From: Lepas anatifera
Lineage: Eukaryota > Arthropoda > Thecostraca > Lepadidae
Assembly: GCA_034440635.1 (NCBI GenBank)
Contig: JAOTON010002237.1
Coordinates: 496,001-560,000, forward strand
Length of the DNA stretch: 64,000 nt
Direction: 5' to 3'
Position 1 is the first letter of the stretch; each line of letters begins with the position of its first letter. The notes below the pieces were generated by a model. That model was not told the origin of the DNA, searched no databases, and saw only the letters and a list, made by a program, of their open reading frames with translations. Made by a program: the position numbers and the translations under genes. This document shows, piece after piece, positions 12,164 to 24,577 of this stretch.

Positions 12164-14042
12164 TTAACACGCGCATTGACGGGGGTCTGAGCCACCTTCG
12201 CTTTGACGAGGGGCGGGTACCCGCCACCCCCTAAGATCTCGAGAACCACGGTAGGTAGCAAGAAACGGTGAACGGCGTTGGGTAGCCCATCTACTTCTCC
12301 ATCGATAATATTTGAACCATTTTTTTCAGGTCACATTTAAGGTCACGAGAGGTCAAAACATACCGTAATAGGGATAACATGTAAATTAAGTTTTTCGGCC
12401 ATTACATCTGAAAAAGTATAGATAGAGCAAAATGACTTAACCCTCGCCCCACCGGGGGGCCATCGATGGCCCCCCTAAGGTTTTTCCGGGATAGCAGAAA
12501 AACGACGAGGCGCAGCACCGCGGTTGAGGGCTCTACCTCTCACTGCATCATTTTCCCATCATCCCTGAAATTTTTTACCCCGGGTCACCCAAGGTCAGGT
12601 CACCAGACGAGGTCAACCAAGGTCACCTCACTTCACCTTTAGAGCTCTGTAAGAGTTACATTTCAAAGTCGATCAATTTGAAACTTCCTACACTTCATTA
12701 CCCCTCCAGGGTCTACAAGGTGTATATCCGGGATTTTTTCGATTTCGTGCCCTGAGGTCAGGTCACGAGGCGACCTCTCCCATTGGAAAAGCATGGGGAA
12801 AAGCTATTTCATGATATAAAAGCCACAAAAATGATTGCAAATACTCAGACTGCTCAGAACAACGTTTTTGGACACCCTTTCACGGATCTCAGGGGTCATA
12901 TTTGCCCTTTGACTTTTCCAAGGTCATCCAAGGTCACCAGAGGTCAAAAACAGTATTTTGACAATAACTTTTGACCTAATTGAGTTAGAGCGGTGAAACA
13001 AACACCATCAAGTTTGTCTTGTCACTGGCTTTCATTTGATATACGGCAAGGTCACTTTTTGACCTTTCGTGACCTCAGGTCATATTAGGTCACGAGGTGA
13101 CCTCTGGCGGTCAAACCACTGGCGGGAGGTCTTTACGTTCAACATAGCGGAAAAAGTACTGGCAATTTGCTATCAAATGTACTTTACCAGGCCTCAATAG
13201 CTCTAATGACATAAGAGTTATGCCCAGTTTGCTTAATCATTGCATATTTGAGTGAAAATAGCCGATCTTGACCTAATTTGACCTCTGGAGGTCAAACCAT
13301 TGACCTGAGCACTAAAACATGCGAAGTAATTTCTTACTGAATTCACGCGAGCTTTCTATTGCACTTTGCAGATTTGCGCTAACGACCATATTTTCGGAGT
13401 TAGAGGGGGGGCCATCGATGGCCCCCGGTGGGGCGAAGGTGGCGCCGGACCCCCGGTGGGGCGCGGGTTAAACTGTATGAATCCTCGCAGCAAGCCAAAT
13501 CGAATGATATATAATTTGACATTGCAAGGTCAAATTAGATTTGACCTGACCTGAGGTCAGGTCAGGGTCAAATTATATAAAATTCATATCATTAGAACCG
13601 CAAAGCCAAGGCAAGTCTAATGCAGCTAAAATAAACGCTCTATCACCATTCGTTAATAAGGTATACAGTAAAAACATTTTTCCTATGTATTTCCAATGGA
13701 GAGGTCATGCCTCGTACCTGACCTTAGGTCATCGATATCAAAATACCAGAACATATTTTAGAGAACTCGGTGGGCCCAACATTGGTATGAGTTTCAATCG
13801 GATAAGTTCGCCCTGCTCTGACTTATGCTATCTTAAACTTTTTTTAGGTCAGGTCACTTCAACTGTACTGGTAACCTGACCTGATATGACCTAACCTTAA
13901 AATTTTCACAGAAGTTTTAAAAATGATGCAAGGTGCCAAGGTGGTGGTATGCCAAGGTGGTGCTACGCGCCGCCGTTTTATTGCTATCTCCAAAAAACCC
14001 GAGGGGGCGGGTACCCGCCCTCCCCGTCAATGCGCGTGTTAA
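12164..14042. mobile_element. TTAA-flanked DNA element, family 2 (carries a nested family 1 copy)
   Basis: Both ends are TTAA (12164-12167 and 14039-14042) followed inward by the same terminal repeat TTAACACGCGCATTGACGGG. A perfect palindrome GGCGGGTACCCGCC lies just inside each end (12212-12225 and 14006-14019). The TTAA target and terminal repeats fit a non-autonomous piggyBac-like element. No transposase frame is present. Length is about 1.88 kb, or about 0.84 kb without the nested copy at 12437-13471. Confidence 0.8.
12437..13471 (+). mobile_element. TTAA-flanked MITE, family 1 copy 1 (AGGTCA-rich)
   Basis: The ends are TTAACCCTCGCCCCACCGGG on the left and its inverted form (CCCGGTGGGGCGCGGGTTAA) on the right. 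A GGGGCCATCGATGGCCCC palindrome lies inside both ends. TTAA with CCC/GGG tips is the hallmark of piggyBac-type elements. I count 23 GGTCA/TGACC pentamers in 1,035 bp, against about 2 expected by chance. They include three AGGTCA words at 12921, 12931 and 12941, each separated by 4 bp. No protein is encoded. It sits inside the family 2 element. Confidence 0.85.
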
Positions 14043-14113
14043 CGAGGTTCTTGGTAGTCAAAATGGGCGGTGCGGGATAAAAACGTCACTGCTTGCCAAA
14101 ATGACATTCTCAT

Positions 14114-15217
14114 TTAACCTGCGCCCCACCGGGGGACCGGCGCCACCTTTGCTACACGGGGGGGCGTCGATGGTCCCCCTCTATTGATTGATTGATTGAT
14201 TATTGGGGCTTAAGGGCGCACCAACCTTAGTGGTTATATAGCGCCCTGATGGTCCCCCACTAACTTAGATAATATTGGGCTAGTGGAAATCTGCAAAGTG
14301 CATCGGAGAGCTCGCGTGAACTCAGCATGGTCTTACTTAATATTTTTAAGCGCTCAGGTTTGACCTGTAGAGGTCAAGTTGGGTCGCGATAGGCTATTTC
14401 CACTAAAATATGCAATGCTTAAGTAACCTGAGCAAAGCTTTGCTACCATTAGAGCTACTGTAATCTAGTAAAATACATTTTATAGGAAAATTTCAGGGCT
14501 TTCTCCACTATGCGGAACATAATGACCTCCCCAGTGGTTTGACCTCCAGAAGGCACCTCCTGACCTAACACGACCTGAGGTCACGGAAGATCAGAAAGAG
14601 GCCTTGGCTTATATCAACTGAAAGCCAGTGACGATACATACACGATGATGTTTAATTCAGTGCTCTAGCTGGATTAGATCTAAAGCTATCGTCAATATAC
14701 TGCTATGTATATAGTTTGCCCCTGGGGACCTGTGATGACCTAAAATAAGTCTAAGGGAAAGCATCACCCCTGGAATCTGTGAAAGGGTGGCCAATAATGT
14801 TTTTCGAAGCAATCTGAGCATTTTCAATCCTTTTTGGGATTTTTAGATCATGCGAAAACTTTTCCCCATGTTTTTCTATGAGGGAGGTCACCTCGTGACC
14901 TGACCTTAGCTCACCAAATATAAAGATCCCGGATATAAATTGTGTAGTTCCTGCAGGTTTCATCAAGTGAAGAAGGTTTCAAATCGATCGGCTTAGAAAT
15001 GTAGCTCTGATAGAGCTCAAAATTTAAAGTGAAGTGACCTTGGTTGACCTCGCCTGGTGACCTGACCTAGTGTGGTCCGCGGTAGGACTTTCAGGCATGG
15101 CGGGAAAACCATGGGGTGAGAGGAAGATCCCTCAACTGCGGTGCTGCGCCTCGTCGTTTTCTGTTATTCTGAAAAACCCTTAAGGGGGCATCGAAGGCCC
15201 GGTGGGGCGAGGGTTAA
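14114..15217 (-). mobile_element. TTAA-flanked MITE, family 1 copy 2 (inverted)
   Basis: This copy lies in opposite orientation to copy 1. Its left end TTAACCTGCGCCCCACCGGG matches the right end of copy 1, and its right end GGGGCGAGGGTTAA matches the left end. An (ATTG)n tract and about 65 bp of foreign sequence lie at about 14185-14255. It is inserted in the GGGCCC tandem repeat at a pre-existing TTAA. AGGTCA-type words are still abundant. Confidence 0.8.
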
Positions 15218-16879
15218 AGAAACTGTTCAGACAGCACCCTAATGGGTATAGCTTGCCCTGCGAGTCGCAGTGGACCCTGCTGGCCATAGTGGCGTTCTCA
15301 ATTCAAGACGGCCCAGCTGACCAAAGCGAGTTCTTTTGTCAACAGAGGACCCTGGGGGCCATTGTGACTCAAAACACCCTCTTTTTCAGTGTGCTCCGAC
15401 AGTCAAAAGGGCTTAAGAGGGTCCTTGTATGACATTTAGTTCCACAGCAGGCCACAGAGTATAGCGCAGTCGAGCAGCACGTCTTCGAAGGGGGGCCGCT
15501 GTCCCATCCGCCTCTCCTTGGCTACGCCTCTGTAGGGTGTCTAGCTGACTAGAGAGTGCCTGCTGACGAAAGAGAACCTTGCTTGCGGACAACATTCGGT
15601 TCTACTAGTTCAGGGGATTTTCTAATTAAGGAGGGTCCTGATAGTCAGTGTGGATACTGTGAGCTAAAAAGGTCCATGCTATGGCCCGCAATAGCCATCT
15701 CACTTAAAGAGGACCCAGCTGGTCAGACAGGGCCCTGACGGCTATAGACAGGAACATGGAGACTATGATACGGCCCTGACGACTATAGACAGGGTCCCAT
15801 GGCGGCGTGCAAGTCGCACTAGGCCCTGCTGCCCAAATAGCCACGCTGGCCATCGTGGCTTTATCAGTTTAAGAGGGCCCAGCTGACCAGAGAGGGCCTT
15901 TCTGTCGACAGGGCGCCCGGGGTCCTCGGTGGTTCAAAGGTCTCCTTTTTACAGACAGTTCTGATGGAAAAAAATGACCCTGTTCATCTGAATGGAGTGC
16001 TGAAGAGAGCTCAAGAGGGCCCTGTCTGGCATGGAGCTCCACAATTGGGCACAGAGCATAACGCGGGCGGGCCGGCCGAAGCGTGGCCCATCTTCAGGGG
16101 GGGCGGTTTCCCTAGCTCCCCGCCCTTGGGTACGCCGCTGGTCCCTGTACGGTAGAGAGGTCACTGATAACCATAATGGCCTTCTCACTTGAAGAGGATG
16201 GAATTGGTCAGACAGGGCCCTGAGAGTTGCGCTGGGTCCTGCTGCCCAGGCAGACCTGCCAGCCACCGTGTCTGACGGATTTTTCAACCCATCCCTTTTC
16301 AGCAAACGCCATAGGGTTAGTGCTTAAGTTAATCGTTTAAGGGGAATAGTAATCCGGTGCCCTCTTCAAGAGGACCAAGCTAACCAGAGGGTGCCTTAGT
16401 GTCGGCTGGGGGCTCTAGGCCCCAGGGGCTCAAAAGGCTCTTTTTACAGACTGTTCTGAGAGGTAAAAAAGGCCCAAGTTGTCATAGAATGGAGTGCTGG
16501 AGAAGGCTTTAAAGGGCTCTGGCTTATATTAATTTCCACGATTGGCCACAGGGCATAGTGTGGGTGGGCCGCGCTTCGCAAGGCCAGTATCTTCAGCGGA
16601 GGGGGCCTCTAGGCCCTCAGAACGAAGGGGGTGGCCCCGCCGAAACCGCCCTATCCCATTGCTGCGCACCTGAAGCCGTTCAGTATTAATCTCCAGTGGA
16701 TTTCCTGAGCAGGGGACTATCAGACTATTGGGATACCCTTTCAACAGAGGAAGAAATCGAATGATATCCGACAATCTGACTACCTCGGGAAAATGAGGAT
16801 TAAGATCTGAATCTCATTGAATTTTCTGAACACTCAAACCCAGTTCAACGACGGCTATTCAAACCGGTATATAAACAAC

Positions 16880-16920
16880 CGTCTAGCATCCGTCTAATAT
16901 CCGTCTAACATCCGTCTATC
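16880..16920. repeat. Short 12-bp tandem repeat
   Basis: About four copies of ATCCGTCTAACA with small changes. Confidence 0.7.
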
Positions 16921-16989
16921 GGGAACCTTCTAATATCTGACCATAATATAAAAGTTATATTATCAGTTATGCAGGTAAATATGAACATT

Positions 16990-17355
16990 TAAGGCGCCAT
17001 AAAGCATGGCGCTGGGAAAAGACCGTTTAGGTCCTCATACAGCGCCATATAGACATGGCGCTGTATGAGCACATGGCTTGTCCACGTACGGCGCCAAGGG
17101 CGCCAATGTCCTCGGTTTCTGTCGATGTTAATTTAATTCGACAATGTGATCCTAGAAACTCCCAGGCCAGTTTGGGTCTTATATTCGAATGAAAAAATCA
17201 TGCCTGAACATTTTTATTCAATAAAAAGAATGTGTTTATCGTTTGGGGGTTACTGGAGTTTTATACTGCAGCTGCAACTACGGCGCCAAAGTGTACGCAT
17301 AGGGCGCCAAATGTCTCCACATTTTTTCGATACTGCACCGGAATACACAAATGGC
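16990..17355. repeat. Cluster of GGCGCC/GAGGACAT motifs, second locus
   Basis: Words such as ATGGCGCTGTATGAG, GTCCTCATACAGCGCC and GGCGCCAAATGTC occur in both orientations, as in the 5195-6265 element. It is probably a second, shorter or broken copy. Ends are not resolved. Confidence 0.5.
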
Positions 17356-17960
17356 GCCGGCACAAGACATCGACGGTACAGGGAGAGTCTGGCGAGCCAG
17401 TGAAACAGGTGCCTGAGGGCACGGGCAAGGACGCCGGCCGCCCTTTACCGTTCACCAGCTCTACGATTACAGTTCACCGACTAGTCGGCCCCGGAGCGCT
17501 CTGTAGAGGGAGAAACCCTAGCACGCCGCTGTGGGATTATTATCGTCTTTGGCAGCACGTTTGGTTATGTTGGTTAAGTCTGCGGGCATAGAGACGTGCA
17601 TGTTGGGAGTGTTGGACGCGTGAATCGTGGACGGGTGTTGTAACTTTGGGTTACGCTACAATCGCCCCCCCTCCCCAAGGAAAATCTGTCGGGTACACTA
17701 ATACCACACGGACAATGGGTATTGGATAACCCCTCAAGGGGTCCCTGAAACGCAGGCGGTGTCACAGAGTCCTGACTTGAAGTGACGTCATTATTCTTCT
17801 TTGTATGCTAGATGTTCATCACTTGTAAAGAACAGTAATCGGTTTATCCACAATATGATTTTTGTATTAGTTTTAAGTTTTAACAAAAGTTACAAATTGA
17901 CAGGCTAACGTTTCGGCTATGCCGTCTTGATCACGGCATTAAAACAAAATACACAAATTT

Positions 17961-18313
17961 TGCGGCCCCGGTAGCTCAGTTGGTAGAGCGTTGGACCCCG
18001 GCCCGCTGCTCAGTAACATGCAGTGGCAGTGCATGTCCAGGCATGGGATCGGTTCCTTTGAGACGCTCCGGCGCTCAATAATTTACCCGACGTAGGTCGG
18101 CTTGCAACTGACTGCTGAGAGGGTGACCTGAGCGGGGCGGCCGTCCCTGTGCTTTGTGGGACGTTAAACTTTGGCTTCTAAATTAGCTCTTAATTGCGGG
18201 AGTTGCTCGTTCGGTTGGTGGGGTCGGGGTCTCCTTGCCAAGTCCCTTAAGGACTTAAGTGAGACTCCGACTCCAACAGCCGTACTGGGAACAACTTGGA
18301 CAAAATTAAAAAA
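17961..18313 (+). mobile_element. tRNA-derived SINE, family A, copy 1
   Basis: The head CCGGTAGCTCAGTTGGTAGA looks like a tRNA 5' half with the A box. A B-box-like GGGATCGGTTCC follows. The body contains CGACGTAGGTCGG and GTGGGACGTTAAAC, and it ends in an A-rich tail. Related copies lie at 42827-43163, 43968-44322 and 50995-51297. A functional tRNA gene is unlikely: the head is followed by a long SINE body and does not fold as a normal tRNA by eye. Confidence 0.8.
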
Positions 18314-18319
18314 ATGCAT

Positions 18320-21300
18320 GAAAGAAAGAAGCTTGTACATCGAATCGCAGCTATTGACACTACCGCTTGAATACTTTTTGAATTTTTCAAAATTATGTAT
18401 AGACAGTGCATGCAAAATCTTCATTAAAATCTCTCGTCGGAAATCAGTTCACAAAACAGTCGGAAACATTTCAAGAATCCCATACAAGAACCTTTTTACC
18501 AGGATTTGGTTGATTTCTGTTGACTCTTGCCCTACAACTTCGCTTCTACATGTGTTTGGTACTAGGCTTCTTTCCTGGCCAGTGATTTTGGCGGTGTGAG
18601 AATATATAAACAGCAGCTTCACAGGGAATACCAGGCGTCATTTTTACCATCAGATTGTCCCCGCTGTTTTGATTTTTCTGTGGTCTTACGTTCCTTTTGA
18701 CTGGAGTAGAAAATGCCACAATTGGAAACCCGATCATTATCGGCTGAGGATTTTAGCGAAAGGACTATATAAAACAAATGATAGCCTTATAATAAATGGG
18801 ATGGGGTACACCATTTCACCAACGCATTCCCAAACGTAGCATTTTGATCGGTAAGATGCCAGTGAGAAATAAAAAGAAAAGTATCATTACGTATCCACCA
18901 ATCACTGGAACACTCCACAATCACCACAGTGCGAGATGTAAACGGGACTCTTAGGTGAAGGGGGTCACCATGTGACGAAACTTACCATTGTAAGTGGTAG
19001 CTTTGGTATCAGTGTGACAAACAAACATGTGCATTGCCCAAATCTAGTTGTTCGATAAGGCTGCAATGATAACATTTCATGAAGTATTTTCCTCTTGTCC
19101 CACTTTACCCTAACGTGTCAGAATTATCCCGAACCTGTCCGAATTTTTTCACCTTTTTGCTTTGTATCGTCACCATCACTGTTAAATGAACTTTGTGTTT
19201 CAAAGCTTGGAAATCGTGAAACCAAAGGAATATGTATATTCTATAAAGCATTATAAGATGCAAGCCTGATATTCTCTGATTCTCTATAATTTTCTACATC
19301 AAATGGGATTTTGTGTCCCAGTTCTCCTCACTCTCTCCACATGGCTTCCATCGCTCAGGGTAATTATATTTAGAAGCCAAAGATGGCAAAAATCAAACCA
19401 TCACATTAATTCTGCATCTGCACATGGGACAGGCTTAATGAGACAAGTACGCCGCATGACCTTCGTTGTCTGCGCGCCCTGAACCCCCAATTATGATGAT
19501 GATGAAACAAGTACAACTTCATTGAATCTAATTACCTTTCCCAAAGTTTAACTTTCCATTCATTGTTGATTTTAACTCTTAAATGCAGATTAACGCAACG
19601 ATTTTCTTATCCACGTATTCCTCGGTTGTGGTAAGAATTCAAATGCGAAAGTTGTTAGTATACCTACTTATGCTCGCATGAAAAATCATGAAATAAAACT
19701 ATTTTCATGATATATAGCTAATGTATTCTGGTCCATGTGTTTTGGTCTATATAATTCTAGACGTATACATTTATTTTGGTTTATCTATATCTGAATGCAT
19801 CTATCTGTTCTGGTCTAAGCGATATTCAAGCAGTAAGCATCGTGTTATTCCTGCCACACAGCGACTGCAGCGCCAGTAGCAGCCTCTCCTCAACCTCCAT
19901 CTCTCTGATGATCCAGTTCTGGCTGTGCTAAATCAACAACAGGTACCATATGTGCGGCAGCGGGCCCGTTCCGAGGCTGGGCTGCGCGGCGTGCCACCGC
20001 AGCCGCCGCCGCCACGGTTTGGTAGTTATATGGACCACCCGCCTCCCAGCCGACTCCCAGTCCGTACTCACCACTGGGCGGGGCGCCGCTCTGGTGCTGT
20101 CAAACACCGCTGACAACCGGAGCCGGGAGACAGCACTAACCCGAGGGTGCTGCGGTAGCGCTGCAGGGGTGAATTGGTAGGTGACATCACGCTGGAGCTG
20201 GAGACCTGGCCCTTTCGGCACTATGCTCCCCGCTGGTCCTGGAATCTCTTGCCGCTTCTGCGTTGTTGACGGGAGTTTAAACCAACAGTGAAAAAGAGGA
20301 ATGGGCGGCGTGGGCCCGTCAGCTTTAGTGATGGACCAGACGTTGATGAAGTAATTAGTGCCAGCCGCTGTGTGCCACTGGTACGACAGGCGTTCTTCCA
20401 CAGTTCTTCACCCGGTGGACTGGGGCCACCGCAGCGGCGGCCTGCTGCCTTCTTCCGCTGTCCCATTCGCAGGCGTAGGATACAGAGGCCCGCCTCTGTG
20501 GTGGTTTTGTTTCTGCGGTTTCCTGTTGTCTGGTCTACAACATCCTGCCACTGACGAGTGTTCTCTTCTGTCCAAGGCAAACCATATTCCACTGTCCAAA
20601 CACATGACGTAAAGCTGGGTCATAATTGACACTAATTACTGGCGAAGAAGGCCACTGTCCTCTCTTCACAACAGTAGCACTTCACGCCTCTTTCATTTGT
20701 TGTAAAATTGGGGCTTGTTTTAGCCCTGCTACACCTTTACAGCTGTCCAGACGAATAGCTGACTTTATCAGACTTTGGGACACCCTCACTTTCCCAAGAC
20801 GTGAATGAGAAGCGAAGGGAACAATGGGTTCGACTGGTTCTCTGTCTCACTCGGCAGGCACCGCCAGTGGGGATCTTCTGCCGGGTCATCACTGGTTGGT
20901 GCAGGTGCCGTGCAGGTGATAGCCGGGGTCAGTGCAGCTGGTCATCGGTAGAGGACATTGTCCCACTTGCTGTAGAAAAGCTGCCGAAACACTCAAACAC
21001 TACGCTAAATGGTCTCAATTAACAGCATTCCACAGATCGAAGAACTCTGCCGGTCGCCGGATGGCGATGTGGGCTGGAGAGTGGACCACCGGCAGCAGCA
21101 CGTGGTAATTCAGGATTTGAGGCCAAATCTGGCTCAGGGCTCGTTGTAAAATACCTGAGCTGGCAAAGTGAAAAGCGATCAGATAAAAGTATCAGTTTGA
21201 TAGCTTAGATGCCAGGGAAAGTTAGCGAGAGTTTTTATGACACCCTCAAGAGCTTGTAGGCAATACAATATACACTTTTCAGAACTAAATTTTGTCACAG

Positions 21301-21615
21301 GGCTTCTAATTAAAGAAATACCAAGTAGGGCAAATGAAATACTCGTTTTATATTAGAGCATCACATTTTCTGAATATAGCTGTTTTCGTGTCTTCGAATT
21401 GGGTGACTCACGTGAGGCTTCCTAGACTTCATCCCGAGTTCTCAACAATGTGAACGGTATGAACTCCTCTTGCAAAACAACACTGCGCGCGCCGAGTAAC
21501 AGCCAAGGCCGCAGCAGACTGAAAATGTTGTAGCAGTATTCTCCGAAGCATTGCATGCACTGGAAACACGCTTTGACAGCCCTCCAGGCTGGGTATCGTG
21601 CGTGTACCAATATGC
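18320..21615. other. Unassigned intron sequence, GC-rich in 19870-20600
   Basis: No recognised gene. A 157-codon minus-strand frame runs from 20401 to 19928 in a GC-rich patch rich in Arg and Pro. I found no known domain, and neighbouring frames are equally open, so it is not called as coding. Confidence 0.35.
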
Positions 21616-21619
21616 AGTC

Positions 21620-22076
21620 TTAAAGGGAATGTGGCACCTTCATGACGTGATTTTAACTAAGATAGCCGAGTTGTAAAGCAAGTCGGAAAACCCGGTACTC
21701 CATATATCATTTGACTTGGAACTCGAGATTTCCGTAGAAAAAAGCTACAACCTACCTGACACCTACCCTTCATCTACCCCTCGCCGGGCGGCCATTGTTG
21801 TGAGCTGCTGCTGTGACGACATATGCTGACGTCATGATGAGCATCAGCCAATCGAAGCCCTTGAAGCGTTTCAAGTATGGTAAAGGTTGCCAGATCATGA
21901 CATCATCCACAGGCAGATATTTATTTATTTTCTTAGAGGAGTATTTTTAACAACAAAATATTGAGCTTATTAAACATTTTTCAGAGAAATCATCAGTGGT
22001 TTCATTATTTTTGGCTAAAAGTACGCCTAATTACACGAAATTCCAGGATTCGACCAAGGTGCCACATTCTCTTTAG
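21620..22076 (-). mobile_element. TTAA-flanked MITE, family 4, copy 1
   Basis: The left end is TTAAAGGGAATGTGGCACCT. The right end is the inverted form, AGGTGCCACATTCTCTTTAG, with the last target base mutated. Length is 457 bp, matching copies at 48024-48480 and 59849-60304, which lie in the opposite orientation. The interior has a CCAAT box (21848-21852), a perfect TGACGTCA (21827-21834) and GCGGCCATTGTT. Confidence 0.8.
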
Positions 22077-24577
22077 GTAAGGACGCGGTGTATCATCTGA
22101 GCAGCCTATATTTACTTTTGATAACCCCTTAACTCGTCAGCCTGCTCTTCAAAGAACCCTCTACGCTATGGGTCTCTTGGATATCCTCCAGCGTCCACGT
22201 GGTGCTTTTTGGATGGCCATGCCAATAAAGCATTGCTTAAATGAGAACTACGCGCTCATAGTATGCAACGTTTCAACCCAGCTAAAGGCTGCACAGTTAG
22301 ACACAGAGCACCTGAGTTTCTTCGTTTTATGATCTGTTTTCCCAAGTCTGGAGTGCATCAAAATCACTTATTAGGTGACTTCTTTTGAAAAAAATGAGAG
22401 GAGCATTGGGTTTCCCCGCAACCTTTTGTCTCAGAATCTTTCTTCAAGGTTCTATTCATCCGTTAAAACCAGCTAGTGGTCCACAGTGCACGACCTTCAC
22501 AAAATCCCAAGCTATGATGAGCGCTGTAACAATATCCTACGCGAGGAGCGCAGTATTTCTTTGAAGCCCCATGCCACAAAAACCCCGGAGAGTGACCCCA
22601 TGCACAGTCGCGACTCCGAATCACCTGGCTGACCGGATCTAGCGCCGTCCTCCCGCGCCATCGTGACGCCTGTCAACAATGGTCCGGCGTCACGTGGCGT
22701 CCGGAGGCGTCACGCTCGAGTCGTGACGCAGCCGGCAATGGGAAACAGAACGGCGCCAGCCAAGTGTGACAGCGGGCGGCGGCGGTACATTCGACTGGAC
22801 GAAAACACGCCTGAGCTGACCCAGAGTGAGTGTGTGATTTTCCTCGAGGATCAGTTTGTGGCTGATAGGAACTGATGCGGTTCTAATTTCGAGGAACTCT
22901 ACAGATACACAATGCAGTTGAAGTAGAGCCAATGGCTGTAATGCCTTGAAGCTGGCTGACCTATATCTGGAAAGTCGCTTGGTTATGTGGACTTTGACTT
23001 ACTTTGTCTATTTGTATCACTATGTAACGCTCTGACGTGTCGTTCGATGGCCATCGCTCACCGCCGCTTCCGCCAAGCCCCCGGGGCGGTACGACCGCTT
23101 GCTGGCGGACAATGTTTTGTGGTGGACGCAACAGCCATTACCTCACACGAGGCGGTACGGAATCTTATAGCGGTCCCACAGGACGGATTGGTGTATAGCC
23201 TTTGAAACAATGTATGCTCAGGGCTTGATGTTTTGCCGTGCCAAAGCTGGCTGATCTGCCACTCCACTGGAAGTATTGAACAAATTAGAAGACAAATCTA
23301 TATCATATTTCAACTCTGTTCTTAGGTACTAAGAGCTGCTACAACTTTTAGGAGATATCGTAGCAATACTCAGGCACAGACAATGTATTTTGCTTGGATT
23401 CAAGTCAGTTTTTTGCTTTTCTCACATCAGACGGGATTGTTCTGAAGAAATTCTTGATTATCTTTAATTATCAAGAGGCGTACGTTTGTATTTTGCACTT
23501 TGTTTACACATAATCATTGCACAAAACTGGAGAGAACAAACCTCGTAAAAAAGGCTGGAATTTTCACGTTAGTGCTAGCGAAATGTATTCCGTCCCAGAC
23601 TTGCCTTTGTGGTGATCTATCACTTTGTTTGGGCTCAACAGATTTGTCCGAGGCAGCTTTCAAGTTAAGACAGATGACTCTGTATGCAGCAGAAACCGCA
23701 TGGCCCATACATGTTTCCCAGTTTAATTCTCACAAATTGAACACATTTTTATGATGAACGGTGCAAGACCAGATGTGGATCTCAGTAGCTAACGCCATTT
23801 TTTCATTTACCCCATGCAGTACCTTACCTAAACGCAGGACTTTTTTATGTCTCCAGTTATATTTTCCTGCAGATTTGCCGTCCACACAGCCCTAGCGATT
23901 ATATTAGCCTTTTTATCCTGTAAATTCGAGAGGCGTACAGCGCAATAGTTCAGCCTTTGGTCAACAACCCCCATGAATCAGTGCTGATGTATTTAGCTTG
24001 CGTGTTCCTCGGCCGCTTCCTGTTTCGTAAAGTGTGAAAAATGAGACTGTCCAGCCACTGTTATTGGTTGTTGTGCAGTCCTTTCCCGAGGCGATGTAGA
24101 AGGCGATGTGATAGACCTCAGGAATTATCGTTTTTCTTGCCTCCGTGTTCACACCCGCTGTTACAGCTGCATTCCAATAGCCGGTCCTAGCCCTACCATT
24201 TTGTTTCGCCACCAGTTTCGTCATGTACAGCAACACCCCCTCTATCTCTCGGCATCAGGCCCAGTTACCCTCCAAACGGCTTATGGCTTAACAGCGTCCG
24301 ATGGCCCGTATTTAGCATGCTGCCCACCCGGTGGAAGCGCACGGTGGCTGTGAGTGGTTAATTGCTGTCCATATGTCTCGGCAGCGGGTTGGACCCGGGG
24401 GTTACTGACGCCACAGCTCGCTCGGTGGGAGATTTCTACCGGCCGCGATGGCCTCACTGCTTCAACTCCGGCCGTAGAGATGCCAAACATGATAGCTCCC
24501 CTTTCGTGGGCGCTGACGCTGGTGCTTGATGTGTAATATGCAAGGGAGTGGATTTAAATCTCTTTGTTCGGGGGGAC
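22077..24577. other. Unassigned intron sequence
   Basis: No gene is recognised. A CpG-rich block with repeated CGTCAC/GTGACG lies at 22660-22735. A frame from ATG 22738 (MGNRTAPAKCDS, ending near an AGA|gtgagt) has exon-like composition but no identifiable domain. Confidence 0.35.

Larger units (their letters stand above)
11570..16630. repeat. GGGCCC-rich tandem repeat, block 2, interrupted by two transposon insertions
   Basis: The same unit as at 7553-8995 occurs at about 11818-12163, 14043-14113 and 15218-16620. The gaps are exactly the TTAA-flanked elements at 12164-14042 and 14114-15217. Removing each element with one TTAA restores continuous unit sequence. For example TTCTCTTTTAA joins to CGAGGTTCTT, and ATTCTCATTTAA joins to AGAAACTG, matching the TTCTCTGATTAA and TTCTCACTTAA sites of intact units. 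The 11570-11818 edge is more diverged. Confidence 0.75.

Noticed and set aside
17961..18060. A tRNA gene (GGTAGCTCAGTTGGTAGAGCG head)
   Set aside because: The head is followed by a SINE body shared by four copies, and the acceptor and T stems do not pair as in a working tRNA by eye.
19928..20401. 157-codon minus-strand frame as a gene
   Set aside because: The GC-rich patch keeps several overlapping frames open; no domain, no conserved motif and no paired splice sites were seen.
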